Source: Turritopsis dohrnii | Taxonomy: Eukaryota; Cnidaria; Hydrozoa; Anthoathecata; Oceaniidae | Direction: 5' to 3' | Length of the DNA stretch: 64,000 nt | Assembly: GCA_027922465.2 (NCBI GenBank) | Contig: BQMF02000100.1 | Span: 806,001-870,000 of the forward strand | Part shown: in pieces, positions 35,660 through 46,369 of the stretch | How positions within the stretch are numbered: position 1 is the first letter of the stretch | Layout of the letters: the number at the start of each line of letters is the position of its first letter | Notes under the pieces: generated by a model | Seen by the model: only the letters and a program-made list of their open reading frames with translations | Databases searched by the model: none | Told to the model about the DNA's origin: nothing | Program-made: the position numbers and the translations under genes

Positions 35660-37132
35660 ATGTCAAGTTCAGGATTAAAGTGCATTGTTCCACCCGGTTA
35701 CTTGAGTTATCTCGATGCATCACTAATTATCCTCATTATGTTGTTATGTTTATCGCAGAACACTTTGATATTATTGGTCATATTCAAACTACCGTCATTT
35801 CAAACACCGTCGAATGCATTTATCGGCTGTCTCGCGTTGGCTGATTTATACGTGTCGTTTGTTCCTTTACCCATGACTTTTCTGCTATATGTATGTTCGT
35901 GGGTCCCGAAAGACAAAATGTATGCGATTTTAGACGTGATGGCTAGCACAGTCTCGATAACGTCATTAACGGCCATAGCATGTGATCGATATTACGCCAT
36001 AGTACACCCGTATAAACACGAACGTAACATGACGATGTCGTTGGCAATACTTTTCTCGACTTTTGTTTGGATTTACGGCATCATTTGTGCTCTACTTCGT
36101 CTTGTTATTCCGGTCCTTCAATACACGCTGTTTATAGTAATGGCTGCTTATGTTGTACCAATCATTATCATGTTTTGGAGTAATGTTCAAATTGCAATCA
36201 TTGCAAAACGACACGCCCACAGAATATTTCAATTTCAAGAGAAGACGACAAAGGAAAGAGGTGTGACGTTTCATAAATCAAAATTTCAAAATGTGACGTT
36301 TAAATCATCCGTCAACGCGACATGTGCTACAATGACGTCATCGATCGATATGCAATCGCCTTTTGACGTTACGACAATCTGTGTGCGGAAAAATAAAGTA
36401 ATAAATATGCGTGTTCTTAAGAATTCCATCAACGATGATTTCCCGTCGGATGTATCGTGTGGTCATGTTACAACATACAATGATGTAGGTGTTATTCCTG
36501 AGGAAAATGAAGGCAACAACGGCATGCAGTGTAGCTCAACCTTTAAAGCCAATGAAACGCCAAAACAATATAATTCTTTTCATGAGGATGATGTTAAGTT
36601 TCACCGCTCAGTGACTTTCTCAGAGTGTCATAATAGCTTGAAAAAAAATCTTCAAAAGCGTTCGTTATCATGTGGTCCTGAAGCTTTTGCGAGTGCTAAC
36701 GTCAGCAAAGAAACTTTCAAAAGATTTGTCGACAGTAATCTGTTAAATCGCCGACAAACAAGCTTTATACGTCGAGAAACGACGAAGGTAATCGCGCAAG
36801 CCAGAAAACTTAGGCAGGAACTAAAAGCCTCAATGACATTGGCTATTATCATGGGAGTATTCCTTATCCTTTGGACGCCTTTTATTGGAGTGAACATCAG
36901 TTTTTACTTGGGAACGTTTGACACTACTAGCATATCAAATTTGATAATGCTGAAGTATTTTAAAATATTGCATCATTTCAATTCCGCAGTTAATCCTGCT
37001 TGTTACGTTTTACTGAACTCGCGCTGGCGAAAGGCGGTCAAGAAAATTTTGCAGAACATTTGTAAACATGTGAGATCTAAAAAGAAAGTACATCCCAGGT
37101 CAGTGCATCCGCTTGAATTAAAAACGACTTGA
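35660..37132 (+). CDS. Class A (rhodopsin-like) GPCR, 490 aa, single exon
   Basis: Seven hydrophobic segments with class A landmarks: Asn34 (TM1), LALAD with Asp62 (TM2), Asp92 (3.32 position) and DRY 109-111 (TM3), Trp137 (TM4), Pro167 (TM5), W405-T-P (TM6), NPACY 445-449 (TM7). TM5 and TM6 are separated by a loop of about 215 residues with many Ser/Thr and Lys. Asp3.32 is typical of amine receptors. However, TM3 lacks the usual Cys3.25, and extracellular loop 2 is only a few residues (RLVIPVLQ) without Cys, as in the melanocortin and related groups. The ligand therefore stays open. The protein acts at the plasma membrane. The start ATG follows a run of A, has the longest frame and precedes TM1 by about 20 residues. 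No signal peptide. Confidence 0.93.
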   Translation: MSSSGLKCIVPPGYLSYLDASLIILIMLLCLSQNTLILLVIFKLPSFQTPSNAFIGCLALADLYVSFVPLPMTFLLYVCSWVPKDKMYAILDVMASTVSITSLTAIACDRYYAIVHPYKHERNMTMSLAILFSTFVWIYGIICALLRLVIPVLQYTLFIVMAAYVVPIIIMFWSNVQIAIIAKRHAHRIFQFQEKTTKERGVTFHKSKFQNVTFKSSVNATCATMTSSIDMQSPFDVTTICVRKNKVINMRVLKNSINDDFPSDVSCGHVTTYNDVGVIPEENEGNNGMQCSSTFKANETPKQYNSFHEDDVKFHRSVTFSECHNSLKKNLQKRSLSCGPEAFASANVSKETFKRFVDSNLLNRRQTSFIRRETTKVIAQARKLRQELKASMTLAIIMGVFLILWTPFIGVNISFYLGTFDTTSISNLIMLKYFKILHHFNSAVNPACYVLLNSRWRKAVKKILQNICKHVRSKKKVHPRSVHPLELKTT

Positions 37133-37567
37133 AAATTAACACGGCAGGGGATGAGTACGACAACATTAATGGATTGTTCAAGCAGAATACAAAAAGTTGA
37201 TGATAATTACCAAGTGAACATTGAAGACTGAAAGGATAGTTTATTAAACAGTGGTCTTCTACTTTTTCTAACCCCAGAGGGCAAGTTTGCTGAAAGTCAG
37301 TACGAAAGAGTGCATTTCTATAGAAGTATACATACTATTTCAATAGAAATACTCTTCATTGCAGTAACTTTTTTACGACTTTGGCTTTGCCTGGACCTAT
37401 ATTGCTATAGACAGTTTATGGTTAAAAATCCTGTTTCACATCTATGATCATAGAGATGATGTAAATAGTTTTGTCATTAGTACGTTGTATTTGTATATTA
37501 AAAAAGTTATAAAATGTTCATACAATTGCTTGACATGGGATTGGTATCCTTGGTAAAAAATTGTGTT
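37133..37567. other. 3' flank of the GPCR gene
   Basis: No feature beyond probable 3' UTR. Confidence 0.35.
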
Positions 37568-37890
37568 AAGTTTGCATTGCATCCCCAATCGAACGTGACG
37601 TTTAGGGAATATTACCTCGATAGCCAATAAGGATAACTGGCATTTTTTAGGGACCATGATATAGGCAATGTATCGACGAAAACTTTAGGCCATTTCTTGG
37701 CGGGGGACGGGTCTATGGCGTCAACAAAACTTTTTTTCGACGGTATCTCTTTAACGGTTGGTCGTAGCAAAACGATCCCACACTTATTTTTGACCACCTT
37801 TGCGAGCTCTACAGCATGGGTACACTTGTCATTGCCAATTCTTTTCTTTTCTTTTTTTTTTGCGAACTTAACGCCGCTTGCACACGGGAG
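37568..37890 (+). repeat. Helitron-related fragment, inverted copy of 19098-19400
   Basis: The minus strand repeats the order seen at 19140-19390: a KC(S/T)H.VEL-type frame, then GIV.LRPTV, then the ATTGGGGATGCAATGC block at the end. The open minus-strand frame at 37612-37902 keeps the same reading as the other copy. No CTAG or TC ends were found here. Confidence 0.6.
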
Positions 37891-38150
37891 GCTAGATAAC
37901 ATAATTTATGAATTCAATCTATATTACCAATGGGATTATCTTAACGTTTTTCTTTTATGGATAAATTGCTTACACTCTCCTACACAAATTACGAATACCC
38001 TCTAGATCCGCCACTGTGAAGTAATGTTTTTAGGCATTTCAAAAGCTTCAAGATGAACACGGATGGTAATTATTTAGCTTACGAAGTAGCATGTTCTCCT
38101 TTTTGTTTACAGGAGAATTTTACTTTGTAATGGTCACACGTGTTCAGGGT
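37891..38150. other. Spacer before the large TIR transposon
   Basis: Nothing recognised. Confidence 0.35.
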
Positions 38151-38159
38151 TTTAGATAG

Positions 38160-38352
38160 CGTACTTGATAAAACATGAACCGACCAGAAACGACCAGAAC
38201 CAAGCAGGAACCAACCAGAACCCAGCAGAGATCCATCAATGCAGACCCTGCAAACGGGACCCGGGACCCTAAAAATCAAAGGTGGGACCCTGGACCCAGG
38301 ACCCTAAAAATCTCTAAAAATCTCTCTTGAAAAGATATATATTAACACACAG
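38160..38352 (+). repeat. Left terminal inverted repeat of the 7.8-kb element
   Basis: Contains AACCGACCAGAA/AACCAGCAG-type repeats, then GGGACCC words, and ends at ATTAACACACAG, matching 45636-45935 inverted. Confidence 0.9.
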
Positions 38353-38639
38353 CCTTTTATTTCTAATGAGAAAATGATTTGACACTTTTTGTTAAAAGAA
38401 GTATTGATTAACATTTACACACGGCGGAAATTTTGCTTCTGATTTCTCCCACTTGCCGTTATTTTTTTCCGCAAAACTCTTGTTTTTACTTACGGTATCG
38501 ATTACGTAGAAGCTTAACAAATTGTTTGTATTTTTGATTTTCGGTTGCCGTGTAATGAATTGGTGAGCTGACCACCGTGAAGTGAACCCTACCTAATTTG
38601 AGGAGAAAGCTATCTGTCTGTTGTTCTTTTGTGTTAATT

Positions 38640-39350
38640 ATGGCAGAAAGAAATGATTCGTTTTGGTGCGGTAGAGAGAAAGATCTAGAGAAGCTAGAGA
38701 TAGTGTGGTTCAAAGAAAGGGAGGAGGATCGGAAAGATTATTCAATGGATGGGGATTTAGATGGGGGGCTCGAAAAGGTTGTGGGGAATCGTGTTCTCCT
38801 TGGTGGTCCATTAGTCGACTCTTACCTATGGGAGATTGGGAAGGCCTTTTATGAAAAACTCAGAAGAAGCCATTTGACAGGTCTTGTGCCACCTGTCACA
38901 TTGTTTATGCCAACACAAGTTTTTAACTTGCTTAGCACAATCTGTGTTGGGTATAGTGCAGAGATACACTGCACTAGTCAGAAAATTGTCTTGTTCCTTG
39001 ATAAAGAAGAAGGTGCTCGCAAACTCTTTCACCCAAAGAGGTTTGATGGCACTTATTTTCTATGTAAGCGAAAATATGAGAAGAAGTTGGAGAACAATAC
39101 CCAAGTTTCAGTTTATGCTGGTTGTGCGAAAGTTGTGGTTTCATTGTACACACCTATTAAATTTGAATACGTTATGGCAACTAAAAGGTTGACTTCATTG
39201 TTCTTTGTGCAGAGATACAATAGTGAAGATATACCTATTGATAAATCGTTGCAGGCACAAATGAACCAAGAGTTTGTGCCTGAAGAAGAGGGAGGAGAAC
39301 AAGCAAAAGAAAGCAATGAAAAGTTAGATAATAATATAGACAAAGTATAA
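38640..39350 (+). CDS. 236-aa protein of the 7.8-kb transposon, unidentified
   Basis: The first in-frame ATG is at 38640 (MAERNDSFWCGREKDLEK); the frame is open further upstream but only from a TTG. The N-terminal third is charged (KEREEDRKD). The middle is mixed and globular-looking (VTLFMPTQVFNLL, SAEIHCTSQKIVLFLD, VSVYAGCAKVVVSLY). The C-terminus is acidic and Gln/Glu-rich. I see no zinc cluster, membrane segment or signal peptide. It is convergent with the large minus-strand gene and probably an accessory protein of the element. The function is unknown to me. Confidence 0.7.
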   Translation: MAERNDSFWCGREKDLEKLEIVWFKEREEDRKDYSMDGDLDGGLEKVVGNRVLLGGPLVDSYLWEIGKAFYEKLRRSHLTGLVPPVTLFMPTQVFNLLSTICVGYSAEIHCTSQKIVLFLDKEEGARKLFHPKRFDGTYFLCKRKYEKKLENNTQVSVYAGCAKVVVSLYTPIKFEYVMATKRLTSLFFVQRYNSEDIPIDKSLQAQMNQEFVPEEEGGEQAKESNEKLDNNIDKV

Positions 39351-40049
39351 TTTCAGGATATAGACTTATTGAGCTTTGTAAAAGTTTTAGTTGTATGTAA
39401 AGGTTAATGCTTGAAGTATATATATATCTTAAGGAAGACATTTCAGCAAGATATTTCTCTGCACAAAAATTTCTGACAGTTTTTTTCGGGCAGACCGATT
39501 ACACCTTGGAGTTTCCTCTTTTTTGTAGTTGAAAAAAATTAAAATTGGGTAGTCTAATATGCGAAATGAAAAATTTTGTCTTAAAAAGCCATTCAAGTTA
39601 GAAACGTAGAAACAACAGAAGTTAATATTATGTGGCTCCGAAATGACCTGGGTACATCAATGGGTAAAGTATGGATTCTTATGAATAAATCAATTTAAGA
39701 CTGTTTTTGAAGTGAAATTGCTAAGTAGATATTTAACAGTTATATATTAGTAGAATACATTCTTAGCTTCAGTAAACAGTACTGCTCTGAGTAAATTGTC
39801 TAAAACATTACAGAAGATATAAATGAAAACTAATTTGCAAATAATATATATATAATATATGTACCTAAATTTTTTTTGTAAAATTGGAACTATAAACAGC
39901 ATAGAAATTTTCTGAACGTCAAATAATATATATAAATAGTTTTTTGAAAGAATTTATTTCCACTGATTTATTTTAAAGAAAGAAAGATTTATTCCAGAAA
40001 TAAATATAATGTTTTTTTTCATTAGCTACTTTTCAGAATACTTTTGAAG

Positions 40050-40107
40050 TCCTGGTGGTCTAATGGTTATGATGCTTTTGCGATCCAGGTTCGAATCCTG
40101 GCTGGGA
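40050..40107 (+). tRNA. Shortened tRNA-like sequence (probable pseudogene)
   Basis: TCCTGGTGGTCTAATGGTTA opens with a tRNA-Glu-like acceptor and A box. CCAGGTTCGAATCCTGG is a perfect T arm with B box, and GCTGGGA closes the acceptor stem with wobble pairs. Only about a dozen bases remain where the anticodon arm should be, giving 58 nt in total. It is flanked by inverted CTA(C/T)TTTTCAGAAT repeats at 40026-40040 and 40108-40122. Confidence 0.6.
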
Positions 40108-40544
40108 CATTCTGAAAATAGTAATTTTTATTCTGTAAAGAAAGATTTAAAGTAATATAAAATAACTACATAAATAAGTACATTAATTTTCGGGAGTGAT
40201 CAATTTAAAAAATTTTGCAAACATTTATTTTTGCGGTTTAATGGATAAGAAAATTTCACAAGCAATATATAATTGAAATGAAAATTTCCGCGAACATTTT
40301 TTATATATATTTAAATTCTACTCATCTAGCATTGTACTTACTGATAGCGAGAAGTTTATATTGAAACAGTAGTTTTTCTATTGAAACAAAACTGTTTTTC
40401 TTTTCTAAAAATTAGCATTTGGAAAGATTTCACGAAAATTGATGTTCAGGAAAATTAATGTACTTAAGGTATGATAACTATATCATAACTATAACTATTT
40501 ATTGAAACCTGCAATGTAAATTTATACTCTTTCCTACATTTAGT

Positions 40545-43500
40545 TTAGTTAAAAGAAAGATGCCCTTCCAGGCGTCTCTTTAAAATTTCTTTATTTCCTG
40601 TTGTTGACAGGTTTCTTTTCTTCAATTCTTCTCGAAGCTGATTCACATTCAATCTTGCTGGAACAACATTTTCAGGGTTCAAGTTTTTGTTATGTAATTT
40701 ATGTTCCTTATCCATATGTGATTTAAGCAAAACTGAATCTGGAAATCGTGAATTACATAATGTGCATGTGATAGGTTTGTAAATATTGATTACGTTATCT
40801 GTTAATTTTCCAAATTCTGCACACTCCAGCACCAACATGCCTTTCTTGCAAACATTACAAATATCTTCGTTCGCACCTAACATTCGAGAACAAGTACAGT
40901 AGTCGAATTCGTCATCTAGATTTGGCACACGTGATTGATAATGTGAATGATATGTAGGTTTAAGATTTGGTAAATGATATGGCACATAGAAATTTCTGAT
41001 GAAACTGGATCGCATCAGTTGATACCATTTTCCTGTTTTGTCTTCATTGTTTGAACGATTTGAGTTTGACTTCAACTCCTGCTTTATAGCTGAATGTTTG
41101 GATTCTTTACCTTGCATGGTAAGAATCCCATATCCAACCTCATAATCCTTGAACAGAGATTTAGTGTGATATGGTATGATATATCCCATTGTCCAAACGG
41201 TGATGTTACAGTGATTTGAAAAAAACAAAGCATAAATATTGAAATATTGTGTGCATAGTTTTTCTATCCGATCAGGGTAATCTATCTCGGTTACATTCAC
41301 TCTGTTTATTTGAGAACCAATGTCTCTCAAAAGTTGATTCAGCTTTGATAATGCCATTCGCGTAATGATTTCAGCCTCATTTTCATTCTCTTTTTCCAGG
41401 GCATCTATAAGACGGTAGCCATAACGTGCAAGACTGATTGCTTGTGATCCGATGAGGCGGATGGTTATACTTTTCATGCGAGAAGAAACAGTATCGTAAT
41501 GTTCCCTCAAAATCTTGGCAATCTGCTTAAGGCCACAGCCATTGCTTGATTTTGGTAAAGTAAGGACATTTTCCAGTTTGTCAAACAAATCCCTTCGTAC
41601 AGATTCAAGATACATAAGATTGAGAAAATGCTGCCAGCTATTGATTTCAAGGTGCAATGGATCCGGCCTGTTGTCTGTTTGCGTAAATACCAATGCGTGG
41701 CTCTCCCAATTGACGTATTCCTTTTGAAGCCATAAATTCCAATTGCTTGTCATGTCTTGCTTTATCACTGCAATTCCCTGGAACAGTTTTAAGAAAGTCA
41801 TTTAACTGCTTGATTTCAGATTCACGTGAATTTTCTGTTGGGATTTTCCATATGCATGTAGAGTCCAGACCAACTTTACCACCAATTTTGGAAAGATCGC
41901 CTTTGTGGACATTGGCGAAAGGAGATGGATATGTTGAGCTGGCAGGCAGAACCTTATTGGCCCAAATTTGCCATGACTGGTCTGCTGATGGTTGAAACTC
42001 CACGGTCACTTTCTCTCCATCTATAGTGAGTGTGTTGCTTTCAATCAACATCATTTCTTCGCAGTGTTGTTTCCATAAATCTGAGCAAATCTGGGCCTTT
42101 TCATCAACGCTTGCAGTGTGAAGAGAATAATGGAATTCACGGCTACGTATTCTTGATCCAAAGTTCCAAAGTGTCAATGATCCAATAGTCATTGTCTTCT
42201 CTTTACTTTCTGGTGCTCCATCATCAGCAAATTCAAAAATGAAATGATTTTTTATTCCATTAAACCACAATAAATTGCTTTGAAGCTGTGGAACTTTCAG
42301 GTGCAAATCACATATCATGGTACACAATGTAGAAACTGTTCGTGCTACTCCAGAATATCCAGACATGATGTGTATTTCCCCAATATCAATATTTTGGATG
42401 AACTTTTCTACTTTCCCATGTGAGATAAAAGCAGTTTTCAAAGCTAAACTGTATTCACCATATTTGACAGGGGAAACAATACCATTGGAATCAGCGCTGA
42501 ATGCCTGTTTTTGAATGGAGCATACAAAGTTATACTTTCTGCGTGAAAGGTGTGATAGATATTTTGTGGCGACAGCCTTCTTGATTGCAGTGTCACTTTT
42601 CTCAATTGCCTTATTGAATTTACCATGTAACTTTTCAATAAATTTCCCACGTTTAAATTTCAGTAGCAACTCCTCTAAATGTGACGAACCAACAGCATTG
42701 GTCAAATAGTCCCAAGCTCCATAAACTGCAGCTTCTTTCCCACCATGAATGTACTCTAATATATTTTTGGTTTCATTTCGCCTCCTGTATCTTGTCGAGC
42801 TTTTGACATCATTAATCATATTTTCATCAGTAGGATTTTTTTGACGCTTCGTTACGCTATAGTTCTTTTGTTCAAGGAGCAGATTCAACTTTTCATATTT
42901 TTTGGACAACCTGTCCGTTTTTCTCCGAAGTTCGTCCTCAATTTCCTTTAACTGTTCATTGGTACTTTCTAAAATTATCAGAATAATAGAATATTTTGAG
43001 AAAAAAAAGCATAATTTTTTACATGTACCTTAAAGGTACTAATTTTCGCGCGTACTTATTTTCGCGCATCAAGAAAAATTTTTTTCGCGCGTATTAATTT
43101 TCGCGCACAAAGGCCTCCTATATATTTTTTTTTCTAGGCATACAAATAAAAATGTAGAAATTTTTAAAGATAAATGCCACTTTCTTTCCAAAAACAAAAA
43201 ATATGGTATTAATTTTTGCGCATAGGGACTGCGCATAATTTCGGTATTAAATTTTTGAGCCTCTGTGCGAAATTGTGCGAAAATTGGTATGCGCGAAAAT
43301 TAGTACCTTTAAGGTACATGCGCTGTTTTACATTGAGCACTTTAAATTTATTAAATTAACTCATTATGACAATTTCTGTCATAAATTGATAATTTGGATT
43401 TGGATGACTGTGATCTTAAGTTTACCTGCAATTTTAGTTTTGTTTTCCAAGATAATGAAATGATCATTTAACTCTTCAACTTTTTTTTCAATGAGTTGTT

Positions 43501-44371
43501 TTTCTTTTAGTTTGATTTTCCTTTGTTGCAGCCAAAATGGTTGGTAAACACGGTTCCGATCACATTTTCCACGATGGTTCTTCAATTTTGAACATTTGCG
43601 AGATCTTGAACATAAGTTGGTAATACTGTAAAAAAGAATTCAAACTATTAATATATTCTCCTTTTTCAAAATCTAATCAAAAACGTAAACTGTATATATA
43701 CTGTAAAGGAAAAAAGTGTTTACGGAAGAAAGTTTTGTTGTTTTTGCGATTTTGGCCCAAATTGATATAAAGAGACATTTCAGATAGGATTTACTTCGCT
43801 GAATTGAATAAGGAGAAATAGTTTTTTCAACTTATCTATTTAGATTCACTGTGCAGATTAACAGCTTAACGATTCATTCTTTACTTCAGTCTTTTCAAAT
43901 GGTTCTTCCCACAAAAATAATGTTTAACTATGGAATTGCAGAAGTTTTATTGCAAAAAAGATTAATTTTCACTAGTCGCAATAGTTTATTACCGCAAAAT
44001 GCAAAAAATTTTGTGGTTCAATTGAACGGTAAAACTTTCTTCTACAAACACTTTCTTCCTTCTAAGTAATGCCAAGAGGAACCCCTAGGATGTGTACATT
44101 TCACATGGCCTAGCTAATTAGCCCGCACAGTTAAAATGAAATCTGCTTGTCTTATCATTGTGTTACAAGGCCTCTTGGCACATGACAGAGGACAATTAGG
44201 GGCTAAAGAGGTACATACTTTAAAATTGTTAGAATCACTAATATACCTTGACACTTCACTGCTTTCATTAGAGCTTTTTTTCACTCCGTACTCCTCCTCC
44301 AAACAAACTGTGTCAACAATGAGACTCAAAACACTTGCAACATCTGCAAGCAACTCATCATTGCTTTCCAT
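40545..44371 (-). CDS. Large transposon protein (about 915 codons, three exons, one frameshift)
   Basis: Exons 44371-44247, 43625-43426 and 42968-40545 have GT-AG borders and matching phases. Exon 3 has one surplus base. The frame changes near 41690, between GIYAN and RPDPLHLEIN. Order: acidic N-terminus; Cys/His cluster (CSRSRKCSKLKNHRGKC); Lys/Glu coiled coil across the exon 2/3 join; a middle region with FEFADDGAPE and VGLDSTCIW; PDPLHLEINSWQHF; TMQGKESKHSAIK; a Cys cluster (CTCS...CNVCKKG); a C2H2 finger (CTLCNSRF...HMDKEH); and a SAP-like end (LREELKKRNLSTTGNKEIL). The acidic motifs could supply a DDE/D triad. It is the best candidate for the transposase, acting in the nucleus on the element's ends. 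No named superfamily is recognised. Confidence 0.75.
43034..43308. mobile_element. 275-bp MITE in a palindromic TTAA site
   Basis: The ends AGGTACTAATTTTCGCGC and their inverse are bounded by TTAA at 43030-43033 and 43309-43312, as in piggyBac/Kolobok-type insertions. The outer flanks CATGTACC and GGTACATG are also inverse, so the empty target would be a 20-bp palindrome centred on TTAA. It lies in intron 2 of the transposon gene. Confidence 0.75.
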
Positions 44372-45635
44372 AACATATGCAAAATTTTATGCCTTAAAAT
44401 CTTGAATAAAACACTAAAAACAAACAATTATAATTTTGGTCATATTAGCTAAACTTTTCCCAACAGGGTTTCACTATTTCTTGTATCAAAACAGTTAGTA
44501 GTAGCTAGAAATATGGTGCATTTAGACATATATATTCGTACCAAAAGAATGGACATGATCCTCATGATCCATTCCCAATATCACCAGCTGCAGCGTACTA
44601 ATTAACAATGGCCGCGCATTAATATCCGTACGAAGTTTTCATTGAAAAATCAAAAGGAAAATGGCCGAAATTGGCCAAATTCTACAGGTAAAGTCAAAAG
44701 TGGCATTTAAAACATCCCTTCTACCACATATATTAACTTAAAACTTTCACCAGCTGCAGATCAAGGATAAAATAAACTTTTGAATTTATTTTTTTTTCCG
44801 ATGTAAATCTTTAATCCACTGTATTAGAAGAGCAAAGTTGAAAAACATGAACTTTTTGAAAAAAGACCCCCATATCTTCAGATTGAGTGAAGAAGGCTTA
44901 ACTCTATAAATTCAAATTCTTGTTTACATGGTAACGAACCAAAATCTTATGTTTTCAGTGCTATTACAACCATGACTCTTAACACAAAATAAGCAAAGTC
45001 AATCGTTGTTTTGATTACACATTAGATAAAGCTGTAATTTGAGTTTAGTTTTTAAAATTAGGAAAGACAATTTTAAAAATGTCATTAACAAATTAGTTTT
45101 GAATAAGCCAGTTATAAAAAAACATTGAAATGGGACAAAATAGGTATACTTTCTTAGTTATTTTGACATGACCTTATTGTCAAGAAGACTCAAAATCTCG
45201 CTCAACACAGCCATTATGATTATTCGATATCGGGAAATCATGACGTCAGAGTGGGAGAATTTCGCACGGAAATTGCCGCCGTGACATTATCACACGTGGC
45301 TCCAGCTTTGAAGTGTAACAAGAAAGAATTCACAGTTCTCCGAGCTATAATTGTACAAGGGAAAGGATCTGAACCCGATGTCTCACTTATCACATATAGG
45401 CTCCCTGGTCTTGGGTCCCATCCCAATTTTCCGGTAGGCCTTTCACCACGTTACAAAAAATCACCCACACGATTTTTTAAGTAAGTAGTGCATAAATAAA
45501 TTTTAATACTTCACAATATTACTTGTTTACTCTGCACCATCAAGGAAATTACTGCACTTTCAAATAGATCCACTTTGCAAAGCTGGAAAACTACATTGCA
45601 ATACATTATTATTATTACGCAAAACGACACAATTA
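44372..45635. other. 5' region of the large transposon gene up to the right TIR
   Basis: No exon recognised. A frame at 45251-45484 (77 codons) may be chance. Transcription of the minus-strand gene would start here. Confidence 0.35.
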
Positions 45636-45935
45636 CTGTGTGTTAATATGTATCTTTTCAAGAGAATTGTTTGTTTAGATAATTTTTGTGCACACTTTCG
45701 GCATCTGGATCTCGGGTCTGACTTTTGATTTGGGAGTCCTGGGTGCTGATGTTAAGATCCCCGGCTCCACCCTTGATTTTAGGGTCTCGGGTCCCACTTT
45801 TGATTTTAGGGTCGCGGGTCCCACCTTTGATTTTATGGTTCTAGATCCCGTTTGCAGGGTCCGTATTGGTATCTCTCTGCTGGGTTCTGCTGGGTTCCTG
45901 CTGGTTTCTGGTCGGTTCATGTTTTATAATGTACG
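45636..45935 (-). repeat. Right terminal inverted repeat of the 7.8-kb element
   Basis: Inverse of the left end, with three or more extra copies of a roughly 28-bp unit containing GGGTCCCAC(C/T)TTTGATTTTA (about 45715-45840). Confidence 0.9.
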
Positions 45936-45944
45936 TTTAGATAG

Positions 45945-46369
45945 TGTTTTTCAAGGGTGTACTTTAAAATCTAAACAAATTACCTTCCTGAGTGAAATCA
46001 TTGATGATCATGCATTACAAAAGAAATAACATTTTGATGTTCTAATTAGAAAATACATTCATTTCTTCTTTGTATTCATGGTGTATGTGTGTGTAGATGA
46101 CAGGACTCAGGGCGTAGTTACTCAGTGTAGTTGTCCACTTTCTCGATAAAGTCTGATTTTAGAAAACCTTGTTTCTTATATTCACGAAAAACCGAGAATT
46201 TAAAGCTCTTTCTTTTTATCAGATATCCTTTCAAGTGAAAACCATTCATATGAATGCAAAATTGGCTCCTACTTCCATGGTAAAAAATGAATACTAATTT
46301 CTCATACTAATAAACTTGTGTTAGGACGGTAAGAAAGAACCAACATCGTAACAGTTTCTTTTGTCATAC
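45945..46369. other. 3' flank of the choline transporter gene
   Basis: Between the transposon's right target duplication and the CHT1 stop codon. It probably contains the 3' UTR. No repeat recognised. Confidence 0.4.

Larger units (their letters stand above)
38151..45944. mobile_element. 7.8-kb TIR DNA transposon with 9-bp target duplication, family unknown
   Basis: TTTAGATAG occurs at 38151-38159 and 45936-45944 and brackets the element (38160-45935). Both ends read CGTAC...ATAAAACATGAACCGAC going inward. The left terminal repeat is about 193 bp and the right about 300 bp, the right longer because GGGTCCCACTTTTGATTTTA units are repeated. Inside are a plus-strand 236-codon gene, a minus-strand three-exon gene of about 915 codons, a shortened tRNA-like sequence and a TTAA-site MITE. 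A 9-bp duplication fits Mutator-like elements, but the protein shows no pattern I can match to MULE, hAT, KDZ or other named transposases. Confidence 0.88.

Noticed and set aside
38884..39441. Several frames overlapping the 236-aa transposon gene
   Set aside because: They overlap a longer frame with better composition and have no ATG context or motif of their own.
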